From Parasitella parasitica (taxonomy: Eukaryota > Mucoromycota > Mucoromycetes > Mucorales > Mucoraceae): DNA of 64,000 nt. Each line of letters opens with the position of its first letter. The first letter of the stretch is position 1. The stretch is from contig MU619253.1 of NCBI GenBank assembly GCA_025201805.1, positions 198,431 to 262,430 of the forward strand. Direction: 5' to 3'. The translations under genes were made by a program, and so were the position numbers. This document shows, one piece after another, positions 59,433-64,000 of this stretch. The notes beneath the pieces are model-generated. The model was not told where the DNA came from. It ran no database searches and saw only the letters and a list, made by a program, of their open reading frames with translations.

Positions 59433-60673
59433 ATGACTATTAAAGCTGTGATTTTTGACATTGGTACATCTACAATTCATACAACTGTGACATAGATCCA
59501 AAGCTAACATCCAAGAAATAAGGTGGTGTGTGTGTTGGATCGCCCATGGCAGGAATTCATAGATTTGAACAACAGCATGGCTTGCCTAGAAATTATATCA
59601 ATGTAGCCATGTAAGAATAGCCCTACATGACATGACCAGAAAAACTATGCATATTGACCTTTTTTATAACAATATCGATTATTTTTGCTGCTGTTGCAGT
59701 GTTCAGCAAGGTGAGCATGGTGCATTTCAAGTAAGTTTTTATTGCAATTTCCATATGGACTATGTCATTGACGACCGAAAAAAAAAACCCCCTAGAAATT
59801 AGAACGAGGCGAAATCAAACTGCATGATTTCTACCAGGATTTTGGTGCACAATTGTCGCATTCATCCAACAAAGAGCACTACAGATCGTACCTTGCTAAA
59901 TCCGGAAAAGGTAATAGCACCATAAACTAAAAGTTTGCTGCATTCAGCATTGATCAGCAACAGTAAACAAACCCTCATTTCTGATTTTATAGTTGTCCCA
60001 TCAACTATTCCTGACATTACTGTGGATGGAAAAGAACTTTTCACCACCATGATGGCGGAAACGGCAAGATTGGACCCTCACATCTTCCTTGCTATCCAAA
60101 AATTGAAAGGCAAGTGAGGAAAATATGGTCAATAAGCGTAAGCTATGTGTTTACATTGCTTCTTGTTGTGTACATAGCCAGTGGTAAATACACTATTGCT
60201 GCCCTCACCAATAACTTTGATCTTCCTGAAGACGATTTAAAAGAAGCTGAAGCCATGGGTGCATCAGCAGCAAACCGACTCCGCGCACTGTTTGATCATT
60301 TCATTGAGTCTCGCTTGATTGGGTTGAGGTATGTAACGTTCTTCAAGACTAGCGAATACTGAATCAACAGCACGCAGGAAACCTGATCCTAAAATCTACC
60401 ATTACGCCTGTAAAGAAATCGGGATTCAGCCCAACGAAGCCATCTTTCTGGATGACATTGGCATGAACCTTCGATCAGCCAACAAACTTGGCATGAACAC
60501 CATCCGTAAGTTGCTTTGAGAATTTGTTTTTATTTTTATATGTATGGTGATAATAATATATACATGAAATGCAATATACAGAGGTAAAAATGGGATATTC
60601 GGAAGACGCAGTAAAGCAATTGGAAGCGTTGACAGGTCTAGATTTGCACAGCAAACTTGTTTCCAGACTTTAA
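59433..60673 (+). CDS. HAD-superfamily hydrolase (epoxide-hydrolase N-domain/ACAD10-like phosphatase)
   Basis: Eight exons (59433-59463, 59523-59610, 59700-59730, 59796-59910, 59993-60109, 60178-60328, 60378-60505, 60582-60673) encode 250 residues. HAD motif I is AVIFDIGGV, where the second Asp of DxD is Gly as in the ACAD10/sEH-N branch; motif II is ALTNNF, motif III the Lys in RKPDPKIY, and motif IV IFLDDIGMNL. It probably hydrolyses a phosphate ester; substrate unknown. Intron 5 (60110-60177) begins with GC in the perfect context AAAG|gcaagt; only this donor preserves frame. The stop lies 6 bp from the stop of the convergent minus-strand gene. Confidence 0.9.
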
Positions 60674-60679
60674 ATAAAA

Positions 60680-62361
60680 TTACATTTGATGGAGGAGCAG
60701 AGTTGCATCATAAACTATGTACAATTTACGACCTTCTCTCAGGATTTCATCTGCTTTTGATAGTGATGGCTGTACAGACAAATATACTGGGTTAATGCAA
60801 GCACGCACACACATACCATGTAAAATATATTACACTTACCAAACAGGGAGTGCCTTTCATTTCTTCTTCTTGTTGCTGCTGCTGCTGCTGCTGCTGCTGT
60901 TCGTTTTGGTAGTTAATCCAAGTTGCAAGAGCCTCCTTAACCAATGAGTCGGGAGCTAGGGCGAACTTTGCATCGTCTTGATGGTGGTGGTGGTGCTGCT
61001 GCTGCTGCTGCTGGGATTGATGGGGAATCATGAATGTAAATCCAAACCGCTTCTGTTCCTCCGATGCCTTGATTGTGAGCGAAGCAATGACTACTTTGAG
61101 CAGCAGCTTCTGTTTTCCCGTTATGGAATCGTAAGTTTTGTAGAGCAAAAACGACGAAAAAGAAGGAGAGGGAGGAGGCAGTGTGATAGAGTTGGTTTTC
61201 GTGATGGTATATTGGTTTAGCTGGTATGATCTTTTTAGCAATCCTTTAATGCTCGAGTGTGCTTTCTAATGTGCATGTATAAAGTGTCAAAACCAATGTC
61301 TCTTTCAATCCATCTTAAATGTGGCAGACAGCAGCACTAACCTTATGTACGTGTATAATGTGTGGCTGTAGAGTTAAATCTAAATCGGCCTCTGAACTTA
61401 TCTCTCGGTCAAACTGGCTCTGCGGTTGGGGAGAGCTGGGCGGCGTAAGTAATCCTGCATCTGATGATGGCTTCTTGTTATCAGGTGGCAGTAATTTCAC
61501 TGCATTCTGACCGATAGTGTCACTTTTTATGCTGCTGGACTCGATAGGAGTCATTGTTTCTTTGGAAACGGCTTTTTCAATTTTGAATAGAGAAGCATCC
61601 CTACGCACAGCAACATGGATTGTCGCTGACTGTGTGATCTCCTCTTCATCGTCGTCTTCGCTATCGTCCAAGCTTACGCTGTTATGTTTGGGTGGCAGCG
61701 GCGAGAATGAGATTTGCTTCTTTCTGAAGGCTGGTTTTACATGGAACGTTTTATGGTCAAAGAGAGAGTCAGGGGAGGAGGGCCGTCTGCTGTTGATGGC
61801 TGGGAGCGAGTCAGACTTGAATTGCAATGATGTAACTCGGTCGATTATTCTGTATGTATGTCCATTGTATGTATGATACCGAGCAGGCGCATCTACCATG
61901 TAGTAATGTGTCATTTTAGATACTTTAAAATAAAATCGACTCCTTAAAATTTAGATCATACCTGACAATAGCACAATAGGCATCAAGTCATCGCCACATT
62001 GGCTGCCACCATTGTTGGTTGCAATTGTTGTATTATCGCTGCTGCTACTCTGGCTATAACAGCTGCTTGAATTGCTACGATAGTTGTACTGCTGCAGACT
62101 CCACATCGAGCTCTTTCGATCCATCGTCTTTACAATGCGTACATCAAAGTCAGATCTCTTTTTCTCTTGCTGCAACGAGTCCAACTTTGACTGGATGACT
62201 TTAGACATCTCAATGACTTTGCTATATCTGTCTCTGTCTTTCTCTGATTCTAATTGTCTCGCCAGCTTGGATAGCTCTCGTTCCTGGTGCTGAATTGACG
62301 ATAGCAAATTGATTTGCGAGCAAATGTCGTGGGTTTGTAGGTCGACTTCTTCTTGGCCCAT
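60680..62361 (-). CDS. Protein with coiled-coil N-terminus, poly-Gln tracts and PH-like domain
   Basis: Minus-strand exons 62361-61962, 61922-61342, 61265-60840 and 60769-60680 encode 498 residues. The first exon is helical and charged (MGQEEVDLQTHDICSQINLL, KLARQLESEKDRDRYSKVIE), likely coiled coil, then Ser/Asn-rich. The middle exon is Pro/Ser-rich with an acidic DDSEDDDEEE patch. The third exon looks like a PH domain (IKGLLKRSYQLNQYTI, LLLKVVIASLTIKASEEQ, FGFTFMIPHQ, ending VKEALATWINYQN) interrupted by Gln/His runs from CAG-type repeats. A 30-codon terminal exon follows. Function is unknown; membrane or phosphoinositide association is inferred. Confidence 0.78.
60866..61014 (-). repeat. 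Two CAG-type trinucleotide runs coding for Gln/His
   Basis: ctg repeats at about 60872-60900 and 60980-61014 (plus strand) encode Gln and His runs on the minus strand, inserted into or next to the PH-like domain. Confidence 0.85.
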
Positions 62362-64000
62362 AATCGTTTTCTTGTTTCTTTCTTTTTTTTTTCGATTTTT
62401 TGTTTATATTTGGAAACGAAAATAAAGAAGAAAAAAGAGGCTCAAGCGCTTTTTTTTTGGCAAACAAATAATGGCACAAAAATTAAGGAGTAAAAGAGAA
62501 CAAGGGGAGTTCTTGTTAGGCAACTGTGTAGACACATTTAAAGCTTATATAATTCACTGTCATAAGGACGCCCCTCCAGTCTCCCCTATGAATTTGATTT
62601 CTGTACATGATGTTTGTCAAGTAATATCTTTACTCGAGAACTATTGTTAGTTTATGTGCATCAAAAAAAAAAAAAAAAAAAAAAACTATTGCATTTTGCA
62701 TTTCATGTGTACAGCTGCAATTGGGTTTCTTGTTGTTTTTGGCATATAATAATTGTTATTAATAGAATACAAGTGTATAGCTCTCGTTTGCATATTTACT
62801 ATACATACACTGGGATAGTGGCAGTGTTTATCTCAAGCAGAGATATTGTAAATGGTGCTAATTCTTACATTCTGATCATCGTTTATTTATACAACATGTA
62901 TGTATAGAATCGTGTATGGTCATATATATATAAAGCCCCACTTGTTAATTTACTTCATATACATACAACTTACCCCTTTTTTCGTATTGTGAAAATTCTG
63001 ATTTTTAGCAACTACATCTTTGTTATAGCACTACCCACAGTTTTGTAGTGTATACTCAACCACTCCTCTTTTCTATAATAAATATTACAGGCATCATTTC
63101 TCCTGATCAGAAGTGAAATTAAAATTCATTACTATAACAATATATGTATACAAATATATTAATGATCGCAGAGATAAAAATCATATAGGCGCTCAAAAAG
63201 CTTGTCTGACGACCTCGCGGAATAGTGCTTATTTCTTAGTATATGGACTATAAATCATAGGATAAACAATAGGTTACACCAAGCACTTTTGCATCGCACA
63301 CATGTGAACAACGGATGAAAGCATCGCCGAGAAGCAAGAAGGAGGCGGTGGTAGTTGGCAATGTGGCCTCTGTCAAAACTCAGTTGCTTTTGCCAAAAAG
63401 ACGAATACAGCCCCCCCTCTGCGCTTGGCGCTTGGTGCTACGTGATGGGCATCGCCAATGAAATATGCACATAGTTCTACAGCATCACACTGCTGCAAAA
63501 ATTCTGAAAGATCCACAAGTGGGCTCTTTCCCTTCAATACAGCCTTGTGGTCAAGTAGTTTAGTCTCAGAGCAGCCATTAGAATACGGTACTAGTTTCAA
63601 TCTTGATTGGTAGATACGCACATACTTTAGCACGACTTGATTACTTTATTTTTTATTTTTTATTTTTTCGTTTGAAGCGGCACAGGATGTCTGAAAGCTC
63701 TTTGAAGTATCTGAGATTAGGGGAAAGACAATGTTATGTGTGTATAATTTATTGTTCTCTGCTGTAATCGGATAAATGGCTGGGCTGCACAACCCAAAAA
63801 ATACACGTTTATGATAACCCTGACTCAGAGACAAGCGCCAAAAAACAACATACATCCCATGTTGTCATGTCATAATCCATTGAGGAATATTCATAAAACA
63901 TAGTTATCAGATGAAAACTAGAGCGTAATGTCAACAAGAGCGACACTACACTTTGATTATCCATCTTTGTCAAGAAAATGGTTTACCTCTTCTGATGCAG
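62362..64000. other. Gene-poor right end of window
   Basis: Contains an A23 tract at 62663-62685 bordered by an 8-bp direct duplication (aactattg at 62639-62646 and 62684-62691). A minus-strand open frame lies at 63373-63633 (86 codons, no family). A possible first exon of a minus-strand gene lies at 63964-63854. None is secure. Confidence 0.45.
63708..63964 (-). CDS. Possible small minus-strand gene (tentative)
   Basis: ATG at 63964 opens a 37-codon frame (MDNQSVVSLLLTLRSS..., ending MTTWD) to a gtatgt donor at 63853. A ctcag acceptor at about 63711 would join it in phase 0 to ILQRAFRHPVPLQ with a stop right before several AATAAA motifs. The model is internally consistent but lacks family evidence. 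Confidence 0.2.

Overview
This is nuclear DNA from a filamentous fungus, most probably an early-diverging Mucoromycota (Mucorales-type) species. Genes are interrupted by many short introns (about 50-90 nt) with GTAAGT-like donors and TAG/CAG acceptors. Intergenic DNA is AT-rich and full of poly-A/T tracts. The gene set is typical of fungi: an Ecl1-type zinc protein, Whi5/Nrm1-like repressor, Cdc7/SepH-like kinase, Cdc25-like RasGEF, and a divergent HSPA12/Hsp70-like protein. The species cannot be named from sequence alone. I saw no tRNA, rRNA or CRISPR array.

Layout. 0-3.6 kb: Ecl1-like protein, a Ulp1/SENP8-type protease and NAC-beta. 3.6-11 kb: repeat-rich, gene-poor DNA holding a divergent Hsp70-like gene, a poly-A retroposon with a clear target-site duplication and a degenerate direct repeat. 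11-21 kb: dense housekeeping block of pyrophosphatase, G-protein alpha, a multipass membrane protein (minus), secretory cyclophilin and ubiquitin E1. 21-28 kb: three small proteins and a large minus-strand Cdc7/SepH-like kinase with a C-terminal zinc finger. 28-33 kb: mostly intergenic, with a secreted PLC-like protein and one copy of a dispersed repeat. 33-45.7 kb: hemerythrin-like protein, DNA ligase IV (15 exons), dual-specificity phosphatase, Stm1/SERBP1-like protein, an unusual fusion of a pseudouridine-synthase-like domain with a HemK-type methyltransferase, a Whi5/Nrm1-like regulator and a multipass membrane protein. 45.7-47.6 kb: two more copies of the dispersed repeat. 47.6-53 kb: a small Cys-ending protein, NTF2, a PDI and a group II PLP decarboxylase. 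53-64 kb: SH3-WW-WW-RasGEF protein, a HAD hydrolase convergent with a PH-like-domain protein, and a gene-poor right end.

The genes are not an operon-like system. Several belong to growth control: Ras exchange factor, G alpha, SIN-type kinase, Whi5-like repressor and Ecl1. Others serve protein homeostasis: NAC-beta, E1, deneddylase/SUMO protease, cyclophilin and PDI. Most interesting are the pseudo-PUS/HemK fusion, the kinase with a zinc-finger tail, the retroposon, a three-copy dispersed repeat with protein-like conservation, three GC-AG introns, and a long Stm1 intron with a perfect inverted repeat. Exon joins were made by hand from splice signals plus reading-frame continuity.
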